Shown here one piece after another: positions 1 to 7,660 of a stretch of 36,188 nt of DNA. Under the pieces are notes generated by a model. That model was not told the origin of the DNA and did not search any database. It saw nothing but the letters and a program-made list of their open reading frames with translations. Made by a program: the position numbers and the translations under genes. This stretch comes from Ornithinibacillus halophilus (GTDB lineage: Bacteria; Bacillota; Bacilli; Bacillales; Amphibacillaceae): the NCBI RefSeq assembly GCF_900129485.1, contig NZ_FQVW01000032.1:1-36188 (forward strand). The letters are read 5' to 3'. Each line of letters starts with the position of its first letter. Position 1 is the stretch's first letter.

Positions 1-20
1 TAGTTTAATAATAATAAAGA

Positions 21-57
21 AAAATGCTCGGGGCTGGTTTTCCCTGAGCATTTTTTT
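21..57 (+). terminator. Rho-independent terminator
   Basis: An AATGCTC-GGG arm pairs with CCC-TGAGCATT with one mismatch and is followed by seven T. It would end transcription of a gene that lies left of the window. Confidence 0.75.
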
Positions 58-96
58 GTTACTCGATGTCCTATTGAAGGAAAAGAAGGGTGAAAA

Positions 97-478
97 GGTA
101 AACGAGAGCCGATCTCGATGCCGGAAGGAGGGGAAAAGTGCTAGCTACGGTAAACGAGAGCCGATCTCGATGCCGGAAGGAGGGGAAAAGTGCTAGCTAC
201 GGTAATCGATAAGCCATCTCGATGCCGGAAGGAGGGAAAAAGTGCTAGCTACGGTAATCGATAAGCCATCTCGATGCCGGAAGGAGAGGAAAAGTGCTAG
301 CTACGGTAATCGATAGCCCATCTCGATGCCGGAAGGAGGGGAAAAGTGCTAGCTACGGTAATCGATAAGCCATCTCGATGCCGGAAGGAGGGAAAAAGTG
401 CTAGCTATGGTAATCGATAAGCCATCTCGATGCCGTAAGGAGAGGAAAAGTGCTAGCTACGGTAATCGATAGTCCACT
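97..478. repeat. 52-bp tandem repeat array, 7 full copies plus a partial eighth
   Basis: Units begin with GGTAA at 97, 149, 201, 253, 305, 357 and 409, exactly 52 bp apart; a truncated eighth starts at 461. Units 1-2 carry CGAGA..TCTCG, a perfect 5-bp hairpin. Later units carry ATCGA..TCGAT instead, so foldability is kept in a shifted register. All units hold a GGAAGGAGRGGAAAAG-like purine run and the palindrome GCTAGC. 52 is not a multiple of three, so this is not a repeated protein domain. The stretch 1-525 holds no gene: only this array and two terminators. Confidence 0.95.
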
Positions 479-495
479 AGCAACATAATGGTCAT

Positions 496-526
496 AAAAA
501 TTCCCCCTGTTTTTTTAACAGAGGGT
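496..526 (-). terminator. Terminator of the 111-aa gene
   Basis: On the minus strand, CCCTCTGTT pairs with AACAGGGGG across an A-rich loop and is followed by AATTTTT. The stem begins directly after the TAA of the small gene on that strand. Confidence 0.8.
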
Positions 527-861
527 TAATTTTTTGTCGCAACATGATCATCTGGCCCGAATTGTCTAGGTAGGTTTTCTACCCGATCCATAATAGCCGC
601 AACATCGTAATTATTAAGATTTAATTTTGAAATGAATTCATACATAAGACTATCTTTTTCATAAATTTGGTCTTCTAAATATTGTATCCGGTCTTCTTTT
701 TGTTTTAACTTTTTCTCAAATAATAGAAATTGTTCATTCATATCTGTCTCTAATTCTTCAATTGTTGTTACTAATTGTACATTTCGGTCCTTAGTAGAAA
801 ATACGTTAAACATAAAAACAAATAGTAATAATGTCAGTAGCAAGATGGTGTATTTTTTCAT
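526..861 (-). CDS. Small membrane-anchored coiled-coil protein, function unknown
   Basis: 111 aa. Residues about 4-22 are a single hydrophobic segment (LLLTLLLFVFMFNVF) preceded by KK, so the protein is either exported or held by an N-terminal anchor. No lipobox is visible. Residues about 30-80 are rich in E, K, Q and L with heptad-like spacing (EELETDMNEQF, KKLKQKEDRIQYLEDQI), which suggests an extracytoplasmic coiled coil. The C-terminus is polar. It is followed at once by a good terminator and lies downstream of the VanZ-like gene on the same strand with a 72-bp gap, so the two may share a transcript. I do not recognise a named family. That it is a real gene rests on the anchor, the codon pattern and the terminator. 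Confidence 0.7.
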   Translation of the reverse strand: MKKYTILLLTLLLFVFMFNVFSTKDRNVQLVTTIEELETDMNEQFLLFEKKLKQKEDRIQYLEDQIYEKDSLMYEFISKLNLNNYDVAAIMDRVENLPRQFGPDDHVATKN

Positions 862-933
862 AATACCGACCTACTTCCTGGTTCAATTTACTTATTACTA
901 TTATAGATTAATTAGAAAATTTTAAAAAGTATT

Positions 934-1455
934 TTAAAGTAGAATTAATAATTTAATTAAAATGTAACCTAGCACTACTCCAATTGTATTTAATAGAAGG
1001 TCATCGACATCAAAGCTTCTAGCCAACAGACCTAAAGAGGAAAGAATTAATTGAGAGAATTCAATGAATAAAGTACAAGTGAACCCTATTAGAATTACAT
1101 GCCTCAATTTAATGGATGAATACAATAGTACAGCAAATATCCCAATAGGTATAAAAACAACTATATTACCGACCAAATTTATCATTGGAATAGCAACATC
1201 ACCATCAAATGCTATATAACGGTTGATCGTTTCAAATGGGATTAAATTAATAGAAACTCCATCTGCTGTCTGGCCGGGTGACGGGAAAATAGTTAAGTAC
1301 AGTAAGCTTTCCGCGTATGCAATTAATAACAAATAAACAATTTCTTTAAAAAGTTTATAACTTCCTGTCTTGGACAAATACAGAATTCTAACTGGTATGT
1401 AAATAATATATGAAACTATAATAAGTAAAATTGGGATCTCATTGATATATGACAT
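934..1455 (-). CDS. VanZ-like family membrane protein
   Basis: 173 aa with about five hydrophobic segments. The pattern is that of the VanZ-like family: a short 'TIFPSPG' segment after the second helix, 'INLIPF' at about residue 70, a central 'NLVGNIVVFIPIG' helix, 'EFSQL' at about 131 and 'RSFDVDDLLLNTIGVVLGY' near the C-terminus. VanZ itself gives low-level teicoplanin resistance in enterococci, but most chromosomal relatives in Bacillaceae have no known role, so resistance should not be assumed. The ATG has a GAGGAG ribosome binding site on the minus strand. It diverges from yusI across a 153-bp gap. Confidence 0.85.
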   Translation of the reverse strand: MSYINEIPILLIIVSYIIYIPVRILYLSKTGSYKLFKEIVYLLLIAYAESLLYLTIFPSPGQTADGVSINLIPFETINRYIAFDGDVAIPMINLVGNIVVFIPIGIFAVLLYSSIKLRHVILIGFTCTLFIEFSQLILSSLGLLARSFDVDDLLLNTIGVVLGYILIKLLILL

Positions 1456-1608
1456 GGTTACTCCTCTTTTAAGACAAGTATTTATCTAACATTACTACTT
1501 CTACTAAAATAAGTGTATTATTTTTATATAATTCAATCAATAAGATAGATGATAATGTATTAATTTTTAACAAAAATCATGGTAAACTAACAAATAAGGA
1601 GGGATAAA

Positions 1609-1971
1609 ATGGCACTTACTTTTTATTGGTATCCAAACTGTGGAACATGTAAAAAAGCGAAGAAATGGTTTGAAGAGCATAACGTTGATTTTCAAAGCAT
1701 ACATATTGTGGAAGAGACACCAACCAAAGATGAACTAATTGATTTAATTTCAAAAAGTGAATTACCTGCTAAAAAGTTTTTCAATACAAGTGGTAAAAAA
1801 TATCGTGAGTTGAATATAAAGGAAAAAATTAAGGATGCATCCACTGAAGAAATGGCAGATATTCTTGCTTCTGATGGGATGTTAATTAAGCGCCCAATTG
1901 TGACGGATGGCTCGAAGGTAACCGTTGGATTTAAAGAGGATCAATTTGAAGAAATGTGGTTAAAAAATTAA
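1609..1971 (+). CDS. yusI: ArsC/Spx-family thioredoxin-fold protein (YusI-like)
   Basis: 120 aa, the usual length for the ArsC/Spx/YffB family. The N-terminus 'FYWYPNCGTCKKAKKW' places a CxxC pair at C11 and C14. The later 'LIKRPIV' motif is the cis-proline strand of the family. It lacks the features needed to call it a true arsenate reductase or an Spx regulator; YusI-type proteins are of unknown substrate. Its position directly before gcvH matches yusI-gcvH in B. subtilis, which is the main reason for the name. The ATG has a strong AAGGAGGGAT ribosome binding site. No terminator lies between it and gcvH (69 bp), so co-transcription is likely. Confidence 0.88.
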   Translation: MALTFYWYPNCGTCKKAKKWFEEHNVDFQSIHIVEETPTKDELIDLISKSELPAKKFFNTSGKKYRELNIKEKIKDASTEEMADILASDGMLIKRPIVTDGSKVTVGFKEDQFEEMWLKN

Positions 1972-2040
1972 GGTGTAATACTAGAAATAAAAGCTTGTAC
2001 GATGTATAGTAAATTTATATGAACTATAGGAGGGATTGCA

Positions 2041-2424
2041 ATGAGCTTACCAAAAGATTTGTTGTATTCAGAAGAACACGAATGGGTGAAAAAAGAAGAC
2101 GGCAAAGTTCGTATTGGTATTACTGATTTTGCACAAGATGAGTTAGGGGATATTGTGTTTGTAGAGCTACCAGAAGTTGGAGAAGAAATCGAAGCTGACG
2201 AGCCATTTGGTAGTGTTGAATCTGTAAAAACTGTATCTGAGCTTTATGCACCAATAAGTGGTAAAATTGTCGAAGTAAATGAAGAGCTAGAAGATAGTCC
2301 TGAACTAGTTAATGAATCTCCATATGAGAGTGCATGGATGATCGTAGTTGAGCCTTCTGATGAGTCAGAATTTGATAATTTACTTTCTGCTGAGGCGTAT
2401 AAAGAAGTAACTGAAGAAGACTAA
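2041..2424 (+). CDS. gcvH: Glycine cleavage system H protein
   Basis: 127 aa, a full-length H protein. It carries the lipoyl arm that moves the aminomethyl group between the P, T and L proteins of glycine cleavage. In B. subtilis it also relays lipoyl groups to the 2-oxoacid dehydrogenases. The lipoylated lysine is K63 in '[11 protein letters not shown]'. The N-terminal 'EEHEWV' and C-terminal '[11 protein letters not shown]' motifs are intact. An AGGAGG ribosome binding site precedes the ATG, and a strong terminator follows. The gcvP and gcvT genes are not in the window, and no glycine riboswitch is visible upstream, which fits a standalone gcvH used partly for lipoyl relay. Confidence 0.97.
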   Translation: MSLPKDLLYSEEHEWVKKEDGKVRIGITDFAQDELGDIVFVELPEVGEEIEADEPFGSVESVKTVSELYAPISGKIVEVNEELEDSPELVNESPYESAWMIVVEPSDESEFDNLLSAEAYKEVTEED

Positions 2425-2438
2425 TATGGACAACTATA

Positions 2439-2474
2439 AAGGCTGACTCTTATTTGGAGAGTCAGCCTTCTTTA
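2439..2474 (+). terminator. Terminator after gcvH
   Basis: A perfect 12-bp stem, AAGGCTGACTCT with AGAGTCAGCCTT, has a 7-nt loop followed by CTTT. It separates yusI-gcvH from yusF-yusE. Confidence 0.85.
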
Positions 2475-2499
2475 AATTATACCTGAGGTGTTATAGCAT

Positions 2500-2856
2500 A
2501 TGGATAATACTAATGTTAATAAAGTGATTATCGTGGAAGGTTTGACGGATAAAAAGCAAATAGAGAAAGTAATCAATGAAGAGGTTACTATCATTTGTAC
2601 TAATGGAACATTAGGAGTAGAAAAACTAGATGAATTACTTGATACGTATGATTTATATAACAAGGATGTATATATATTAGTAGATGAAGACAAGTCAGGT
2701 AAAAAACTCCGCAAACAATTATCAAACGAACTACCACATGCTGAACATATCTACGTTAGTAGTGAATATAGAGAAGTCGCAACAACACCTGTGAATTTCT
2801 TGGCAACTGCTTTGGTAAGTAAACGAATCTCTGTAGACCCTCTCTTTTTATTATAA
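2500..2856 (+). CDS. yusF: Toprim-domain protein (YusF-like)
   Basis: 118 aa, a bare toprim fold. The conserved glutamate lies in 'VIIVEGLTDKKQ' (residues about 9-20), and the acidic DxD pair in 'VYILVDEDKSGKKLRK' (about 60-75). Toprim domains bind Mg2+ and act in primases, topoisomerases, RecR and small RNases. This protein is close in layout to the RNase M5-like toprim family, but its substrate is not known. The start is ATG with GAGGTG upstream. The order gcvH-yusF-yusE matches B. subtilis with yusG missing. Confidence 0.85.
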   Translation: MDNTNVNKVIIVEGLTDKKQIEKVINEEVTIICTNGTLGVEKLDELLDTYDLYNKDVYILVDEDKSGKKLRKQLSNELPHAEHIYVSSEYREVATTPVNFLATALVSKRISVDPLFLL

Positions 2857-2885
2857 ATAGCTGATGAAGTAATAAGGGTGATTTT

Positions 2886-3197
2886 TTGATAACAATAGAT
2901 GAAACTAAACTAAAGGATTCCAATTATTTATTATATATTCATACCCCATTTTGTGGTACGTGTCATGTAGCACGTGGCATGTTACAACAAATTGAAGATA
3001 CTCACAAAGAAGAGATATTTTATGAAATGAATGCCTCATTGTATCCAGAATTTATGCAAGAACATAAAATAGAGAGTGTTCCTTGTTTATTAGTGAAGAA
3101 TAAAGACGAGATAAAAGAAAAAGTATACGCTTTTCAATCAATCCCTAATATTTATCGATACTTATTAGATTATCGTCCAGATTTATTTAATAGATAA
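2886..3197 (+). CDS. yusE: Thioredoxin-like protein (YusE-like)
   Basis: 103 aa. 'LLYIHTPFCGTCHVARGML' is a thioredoxin active-site region with C23 and C26 as a CGTC pair. 'IESVPCLLV' supplies the cis-proline, with an extra Cys beside it. There is no signal peptide, so it is cytoplasmic. The start codon is TTG at 2886 with AAGGGTG upstream; no better ATG is in frame. It lies 29 bp after yusF and probably shares its transcript. It most likely acts as a small thiol-disulfide oxidoreductase whose partner is unknown. Confidence 0.88.
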   Translation: MITIDETKLKDSNYLLYIHTPFCGTCHVARGMLQQIEDTHKEEIFYEMNASLYPEFMQEHKIESVPCLLVKNKDEIKEKVYAFQSIPNIYRYLLDYRPDLFNR

Positions 3198-3272
3198 AGT
3201 AGTTTAAGTAGGATTCCGGACTAGTGATTATCAAAGAGTTGTTGACCATGAAATAAACTTTTGAAAAAAAGG

Positions 3273-3301
3273 TTGACACTTAATTAGAACGGTGCTAATA
3301 T
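3273..3301 (+). promoter_or_regulatory. Sigma-A promoter of the metNPQ operon
   Basis: A -35 TTGACA at 3273-3278 and a -10 TAATAT at 3296-3301 have a 17-bp spacer. Transcription would start near 3308, about 25 nt before the S-box aptamer. Confidence 0.8.
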
Positions 3302-3332
3302 TGGATTTATTAATTTAAATTGAATACTATCA

Positions 3333-3507
3333 AACTCTTATCCAGAGTGGTGGAGGGAAAGGCCCTACGAAACCACGGCAACCTACAAACATTTATGTTT
3401 GGAAAGGTGCCAAATCCTGCGAAGCGTTATGCTTTGAAAGATGAGAGAACGTGAGATATATATTAAAACGTCTTTCTGTTCTCTTATACAGAAAGACGTT
3501 TTTTTTG
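3333..3507 (+). ncRNA. SAM-I (S-box) riboswitch with terminator
   Basis: The aptamer spans 3333-3450. Its P1 helix pairs CTCTTATC (3335-3342) with GATGAGAG (3440-3447). The hallmark blocks are present: 'CCAGAGtGGTGGAGGGA', 'GGCCCTACGAAACC', 'CGGCAACC', 'AAGGTGCCAAATCCTGC' and 'GAAAGATGAGAG'. The terminator stem is ACGTCTTTCTGT with ACAGAAAGACGT at about 3468-3499, followed by eight T. AGAGAAC (3444-3450), part of the 3' side of P1, can instead pair with GTTCTCT (3478-3484) in the terminator, forming the antiterminator. High SAM should therefore stop transcription of the importer. Confidence 0.96.
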
Positions 3508-3554
3508 GTGTTAGAGGACATAATAAAAATGTTGAAAGTAAGGAGGTAGCTTGC

Positions 3555-4580
3555 ATGATATCCATTAAAGGATTGAATAAAGTTTTTAAAACAAGGGATA
3601 AATCAATTACTGCAGTTGATCATATAACACTTGATATTCCTGATGGAGAAATATTTGGAGTGATTGGATATAGTGGTGCTGGAAAAAGTACGTTTGTACG
3701 TTTAATCAATCGATTGGAAGAACCAACGGATGGAACAATAAACATAGATAACCAGGAAATTACATCCTTAACAAAAAAGGAACTTCGGGTGGCTAGACAG
3801 GAAATAGGAATGATTTTTCAGCATTTTAACCTGTTATGGTCAAGAACAGTAAAAGACAATATTGCTTTTCCACTCGAAATAGCAGGTACTCCTAAGGATA
3901 AACGTGACAAGAGAGTGCAGGAATTGATTGATTTAGTAGGTTTGTCTGGTAGGGAGAATGCATATCCGTCTCAATTAAGTGGGGGACAAAAACAGCGTGT
4001 TGGAATAGCGAGGGCTTTAGCCAATAATCCAAAAGTATTACTCTGTGATGAAGCAACTTCTGCACTTGATCCTGAGACAACGAACTCAATCCTGGATTTG
4101 TTAGTTGATATTAATGAGAGATTAGGATTAACCATTATTTTAATTACCCATGAGATGCATGTTATTCGTAAAATATGTAACCGTGTAGCCGTTATGGAAA
4201 ATGGAAATATCGTGGAACAAGGTGATGTTCTGGATGTTTTCCTAAAGCCTCAACAACCAGTAACAAAGAAATTTGTGGAACAAGTGATGGGGAGTCAGGA
4301 AGATGACTCTGAATTATCATTCGATAACTATAAAAATGGCGAATTAATTCGACTGCATTTTGTAGGTGAGTCTGCTAATCAAGCATTAATTAGTAAGATA
4401 TCGAAACAATTTGAAGTTGAAGTTAATATCCTTCAAGGGAAGATTACACAAACGAAACGTGGTTCTTATGGAACGTTGACTGTACAAATCCTTGGGGATC
4501 CGAAAGTTTTAAATGAGACGATTCAATACATTAATGAAGAAACCTCAATAGAAGTGGAGGTTATCCATCATGCTAACTGA
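3555..4580 (+). CDS. metN: Methionine ABC importer, ATP-binding protein MetN
   Basis: 341 aa. Walker A is GYSGAGKST at residues 38-46; the signature is 'LSGGQKQR' and Walker B 'VLLCDEATSALDP'. The C-terminal 75 or so residues form a NIL (ACT-like) domain, which binds methionine in MetN proteins and mediates transinhibition. The reading frame opens at an ATG at 3441, but that codon sits inside the riboswitch P1 helix. The ATG at 3555, with AGGAGG at 3541-3546, starts a protein of normal family length beginning MISIKGL. The end overlaps metP by 11 bp. It energises uptake of L- and D-methionine. Confidence 0.96.
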   Translation: MISIKGLNKVFKTRDKSITAVDHITLDIPDGEIFGVIGYSGAGKSTFVRLINRLEEPTDGTINIDNQEITSLTKKELRVARQEIGMIFQHFNLLWSRTVKDNIAFPLEIAGTPKDKRDKRVQELIDLVGLSGRENAYPSQLSGGQKQRVGIARALANNPKVLLCDEATSALDPETTNSILDLLVDINERLGLTIILITHEMHVIRKICNRVAVMENGNIVEQGDVLDVFLKPQQPVTKKFVEQVMGSQEDDSELSFDNYKNGELIRLHFVGESANQALISKISKQFEVEVNILQGKITQTKRGSYGTLTVQILGDPKVLNETIQYINEETSIEVEVIHHAN

Positions 4581-5238
4581 TTTATTTCCTAACTTAAAGA
4601 TGGAAGACTTGATTGAAGCAACGTATGAAACATTTTACATGACGATTATTGCACTAGTGGGAACGTTTATATTTGGGGTCCTTTTAGGACTATTACTTTA
4701 CTTAACAGTTAAAGGTGGTATTTGGGAAAATAAGTTTATAAATGCGATCGTTGCTAGTTTTGTAAATGTGTTCCGAGCAATTCCTTTTATTATATTGATC
4801 TTATTACTATTCCCATTTACCGATTTTATCGTAGGTACCATTCGAGGACCAAATGCAGCATTACCAGCACTAATCATTGGAGCGGCCCCATTTTATGGTC
4901 GACTGGTCGAAATTGCTTTAAAAGAAGTGGATAAAGGCGTAGTAGAAGCAGCCCACTCCATGGGGGCAAAGACTCGAACGATTATTTTTAAGGTGTTACT
5001 TCCAGAATCGATGCCAGCACTAATCTCGGGACTTACTGTAACAGCTATTGCTTTAATTGGCTATACAGCGATGGCAGGAGTAATTGGTGCCGGTGGCTTA
5101 GGAAACTATGCTCACTATTATGGGTTTATGCGACGAGATTTCGATGTAGTCTTGGTTTGTACCATCGTAATTGTGATTATCGTATTTATCTTCCAATTTA
5201 TTGGCGACTTTATATCAAATCGTTTAGACAAAAGGTAA
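4570..5238 (+). CDS. metP: Methionine ABC importer, permease MetP/MetI
   Basis: 222 aa with five predicted membrane segments. The EAA loop that docks on MetN is visible as 'EAAHSMGAKTRTIIFKVLLPES' (residues about 136-157). 'VNVFRAIPFIILIL' near residue 65 is typical of MetI-type permeases. The start lies within the last codons of metN, with a GGAGG ribosome binding site in the metN coding sequence, so the two are translationally coupled. In B. subtilis the same protein is named MetP (YusB). Confidence 0.95.
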   Translation: MLTDLFPNLKMEDLIEATYETFYMTIIALVGTFIFGVLLGLLLYLTVKGGIWENKFINAIVASFVNVFRAIPFIILILLLFPFTDFIVGTIRGPNAALPALIIGAAPFYGRLVEIALKEVDKGVVEAAHSMGAKTRTIIFKVLLPESMPALISGLTVTAIALIGYTAMAGVIGAGGLGNYAHYYGFMRRDFDVVLVCTIVIVIIVFIFQFIGDFISNRLDKR

Positions 5239-5251
5239 ATTTTAATTAGTT

Positions 5252-5274
5252 AAAAACGGCAAAGCCGATTTTAT
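5252..5274 (+). terminator. Weak hairpin after metP
   Basis: AAAACGGC-AAA-GCCGATTTT forms a short stem ending in TTTT, 14 bp after the metP stop. It may be an attenuator that lowers transcription into metQ; the stem is only about eight pairs. Confidence 0.35.
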
Positions 5275-5295
5275 AGAAAAAAAGTATAAAATTTC

Positions 5296-5426
5296 AGAGA
5301 TGTCTAGCTCCAGCGCCTACCCCCTCGAGGTCTTAAGTCAATCCTCATCACGGGCAAAGATCGCCACGCCGAGGCTCGGCTTAAGCTATGCCTGAGGCTG
5401 ACCAAGGCGCTTGCGCTTTTCTTAAT
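5296..5426 (+). repeat. Dispersed 'tgtctagctcc' repeat, copy 1 (between metP and metQ)
   Basis: It opens with agagatgtctagctcc followed by AGCGCCT and closes with AGGCGCT-tgcgcttttctta, so the ends are inverted (7 bp perfect). The interior is GC-rich and partly self-complementary (gaggctcggc, gcctgaggc). A second copy starts at 36047, and an internally deleted inverted copy lies at 13130-13171. It has no open reading frame. Repeats of this appearance are common between genes in Bacillaceae. Confidence 0.85.
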
Positions 5427-5452
5427 AAAAACAAACAGAGGAGAGATTATTC

Positions 5453-6292
5453 ATGAAGAAAGTTTTAGGATTTATTTCATTATTAGTAGTTCTTGTTCTA
5501 GCGGCTTGTGGAGGAGCAGATTCCTCAAATGGTAACAACAATGAAGAAGAGGATCGTACACTTGTTATTGGTGCATCAAGTATCCCACATGCAGAGATTT
5601 TAGAAGAAGCGAAGCCTTTATTAGAGGAAAAAGGAATTACGCTTGAAATTGAAGAATATGAAGACTATGTTCTTCCGAATGATGATTTAGAAAATGGGGA
5701 TTTAGATGCAAACTATTTCCAACATATCCCTTATTTAGAACAAACAGTTGCAGATACTGGCTATGAATTAGATTATATCGATGGTATCCATGTAGAACCA
5801 ATGGGAGTATATTCTCAATCGATTACTAGCATTGATGAAATTCCAAATGGTACAGAAGTCATTTTAAGTAATTCAGTTGCTGACCATGCACGTATTTTAT
5901 CTTTATTTGAAGCTCAAGGATTAATTACATTAGATGATTCTGTTGACAAAGGTGCAGCTGAAATTGATGATATTGTGGAAAATCCAAAAGAATTAGAATT
6001 TTCACCTGATGTAGTTCCAGAGTTATTGCCAGAGATTTATTTCTCAGAAGAAAATTCACTTGTTGTAATTAATACAAACTATGCAATAGGTGCAGATTTA
6101 AACCCACTAGAAGATGCATTATTCATTGAAGGATCTGACTCAGAATATGTGAATGTAATTGCAGTTCGTGCGGAAGACAAAGATGATGAAGACTTAAATA
6201 CATTAGTAGAAGTGTTACAATCAGAGGATATTCAAAACTTCATCGTTGAAAATTATGAAGGTGCTGTTGTTCCTGTTGGTGGAGATCAATAA
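5453..6292 (+). CDS. metQ: Methionine-binding lipoprotein MetQ
   Basis: 279 aa. The N-terminus is a lipoprotein signal with the lipobox 'LVLAAC' and the lipidated Cys at residue 19, followed by an N- and E-rich linker. The body is a NlpA/MetQ-type solute-binding domain: 'LVIGASSIPHAEILEE', 'EDYVLPNDDLENGDLDANYFQH' in parts, and 'VVINTNYA' before the C-terminal lobe. It captures methionine outside the membrane for MetNP. It has its own GAGGAGAG ribosome binding site. It lies 214 bp from metP, an unusually wide gap for this operon, filled by a dispersed repeat. A strong terminator follows. Confidence 0.96.
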   Translation: MKKVLGFISLLVVLVLAACGGADSSNGNNNEEEDRTLVIGASSIPHAEILEEAKPLLEEKGITLEIEEYEDYVLPNDDLENGDLDANYFQHIPYLEQTVADTGYELDYIDGIHVEPMGVYSQSITSIDEIPNGTEVILSNSVADHARILSLFEAQGLITLDDSVDKGAAEIDDIVENPKELEFSPDVVPELLPEIYFSEENSLVVINTNYAIGADLNPLEDALFIEGSDSEYVNVIAVRAEDKDDEDLNTLVEVLQSEDIQNFIVENYEGAVVPVGGDQ

Positions 6293-6314
6293 TAAATAGT
6301 TACTTAATCCTTGC

Positions 6315-6357
6315 AACTCGCGCAGATTCTTAAATGAAGAAACTGTGCGAGTTTTTT
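6315..6357 (+). terminator. Terminator of the met operon
   Basis: AACTCGCGCAG and CTGTGCGAGTT pair with a G-U wobble, extended by TTCTT/AAGAA, and are followed by TTTTTT. Confidence 0.88.
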
Positions 6358-6444
6358 GGTGGAATTAATCATCTAATATTTTGAATAATATGTTATTATA
6401 AAGCTACTAGATACTGGAATGAAAATTAGAATGGAGAAATTGAA

Positions 6445-7224
6445 ATGGATACAACTAAACAAAATAGTAAAGCATGGGATAAAAAGGTTGAAGAGGGGTC
6501 TAGATACACACAATCTGTTAGCAGTGAAACAATTGAAAAAAGTAAGTTAGGACAATGGGGAATTACAGTTACTACCGAAAAATCAGTACCAAGGAATTGG
6601 TTTCCTGAATCCATAAAAGGATTGAAGATTCTTTGCTTAGCATCAGGTGGTGGCCAACAAGCCCCCGTTTTAGCTGCGGCTGGAGCAGATGTTACAGTGA
6701 CCGATATTTCAAAAAAACAATTGGAGCAAGATGAGAAAGTAGCAAAACGTGATGGATTACATATAAAAACCGTCCAAGGTGACATGCGAGACTTAAGTAA
6801 CTTTGAAGATGGATTTTTTGATATAGTCATTAATCCTGTTTCCAACTTATTCGTTAATGATGTTCGTCCAGTTTGGAATGAAGTTTCAAGAGTTATAAAG
6901 GATGAGGGTATACTAATTGCGGGATTTACTAACCCTTTACTTTGGATTTTTGATGATAATCTAGAAAGAGAGGGCATTCTCGATGTGAAGCACTCAATCC
7001 CTTCATCGACATTGGATTATTTGCCTGAAGAGGAAATTCAAGAATACATTAACTCTAATCAAACGATAGAATATGCACATACCTTGGATGATCAAATACA
7101 AGGACAAATTGATGCTGGATTTGTCATTGCAGGATTTTATGAGGATGATTTTGGTGGTACACGTATACTAGATAAATATATTAAGACATTTATTGCAACA
7201 AAAGCAATCAAGTTAAAAGTATAA
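6445..7224 (+). CDS. Class I SAM-dependent methyltransferase
   Basis: 259 aa. Motif I is 'ILCLASGGGQQAPVLAAAGADVTVTDIS' in parts (about residues 54-81); the loop is ASGGGQQ, a common variant of the glycine loop in small Methyltransf_11-type enzymes. Motif II/III regions 'VQGDMRDLSNFEDGFFDIVINP' and 'VWNEVSRVIKDEGILIAGF' are recognisable. The N-terminus 'NSKAWDKKVEEGSRYT' resembles a group of Bacillus methyltransferases with small-molecule substrates, which I cannot name. It sits between the S-box-controlled methionine importer and suf, behind its own spacing and the met terminator, so it is probably a separate unit. Confidence 0.88.
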   Translation: MDTTKQNSKAWDKKVEEGSRYTQSVSSETIEKSKLGQWGITVTTEKSVPRNWFPESIKGLKILCLASGGGQQAPVLAAAGADVTVTDISKKQLEQDEKVAKRDGLHIKTVQGDMRDLSNFEDGFFDIVINPVSNLFVNDVRPVWNEVSRVIKDEGILIAGFTNPLLWIFDDNLEREGILDVKHSIPSSTLDYLPEEEIQEYINSNQTIEYAHTLDDQIQGQIDAGFVIAGFYEDDFGGTRILDKYIKTFIATKAIKLKV

Positions 7225-7444
7225 GTTGAGTGCGAATAACTTGAAGATTTTACTCTGTTTTTAGCAAATGTATAGTAAATGGAGGTTATTAGCAGAAAAA
7301 GGCTAAATTTTTATAGGATTGATTGCTATGTTAAATTCAGAAGGTTAAATACGAATTCATTCTTTCAAGACAGTTCAAATGGATTTTGGTGTCCACGGTG
7401 TCCGTGTGTTACTCTAGTTACTGTCAAATAAAAGAAAGGATGAT

Positions 7445-7460
7445 TCACTATTAATAGTGA
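7445..7460. promoter_or_regulatory. Perfect 16-bp palindrome upstream of the 56-aa gene
   Basis: TCACTATTAATAGTGA equals its own reverse complement. It has no loop, so it looks like a dimeric repressor site rather than an RNA hairpin. It lies eight bases before the ATG of the small gene and just after an AAAGGA motif. Confidence 0.55.
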
Positions 7461-7467
7461 CCTCAAA

Positions 7468-7638
7468 ATGAATTACACTCCGGAGATGGAGAAGGCGATG
7501 CATAAGTCGCACAAGATTGGTTATGAAGAGTACGGAAGAAGATTAGAAAAGCGTATGTTAGTAGAAAAAAGACGACATAAAGAATATGAAAAATGTAAAT
7601 ACATGGCTGCCGAATTAGATAATCAGCTTCATCGATGA
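7468..7638 (+). CDS. 56-aa basic, charged small protein, unknown
   Basis: It runs from ATG at 7468 to TGA at 7636-7638. The translation begins MNYTPEMEKAMHKSHKIG and is rich in K, E, R, H and Y, with a single Cys and a helix-favouring composition. The codon use looks like that of its neighbours, and a good terminator follows 23 bp later. The weakness is the start: no ribosome binding site is close to the ATG. AAAGGA at 7435-7440 would be correctly spaced for an ATT codon at 7450, giving a protein six residues longer. I do not recognise the family. The rest of 7225-7467 shows no other gene. Confidence 0.55.
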   Translation: MNYTPEMEKAMHKSHKIGYEEYGRRLEKRMLVEKRRHKEYEKCKYMAAELDNQLHR

Positions 7639-7660
7639 TAATATATATAGAAAGAAAATT

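Noticed and set aside
97-460. Each 52-bp unit encodes an octapeptide (MPEGGEKC-stop) or a 24-residue GTG-started peptide
   Set aside because: The octapeptide has no ribosome binding site, one unit has an early stop, and both frames follow passively from the repeated DNA.
97-478. CRISPR array
   Set aside because: The repetition is continuous at 52 bp with no unique spacers, and no cas genes are nearby.
1972-2040. Glycine riboswitch before gcvH
   Set aside because: The gap is only 69 bp, and none of the conserved gcvT-motif blocks are present.
2472-2714. 80-aa minus-strand frame opposite yusF
   Set aside because: Antisense to a recognisable toprim gene; Ser/Thr/Leu-rich composition is typical of a shadow frame.
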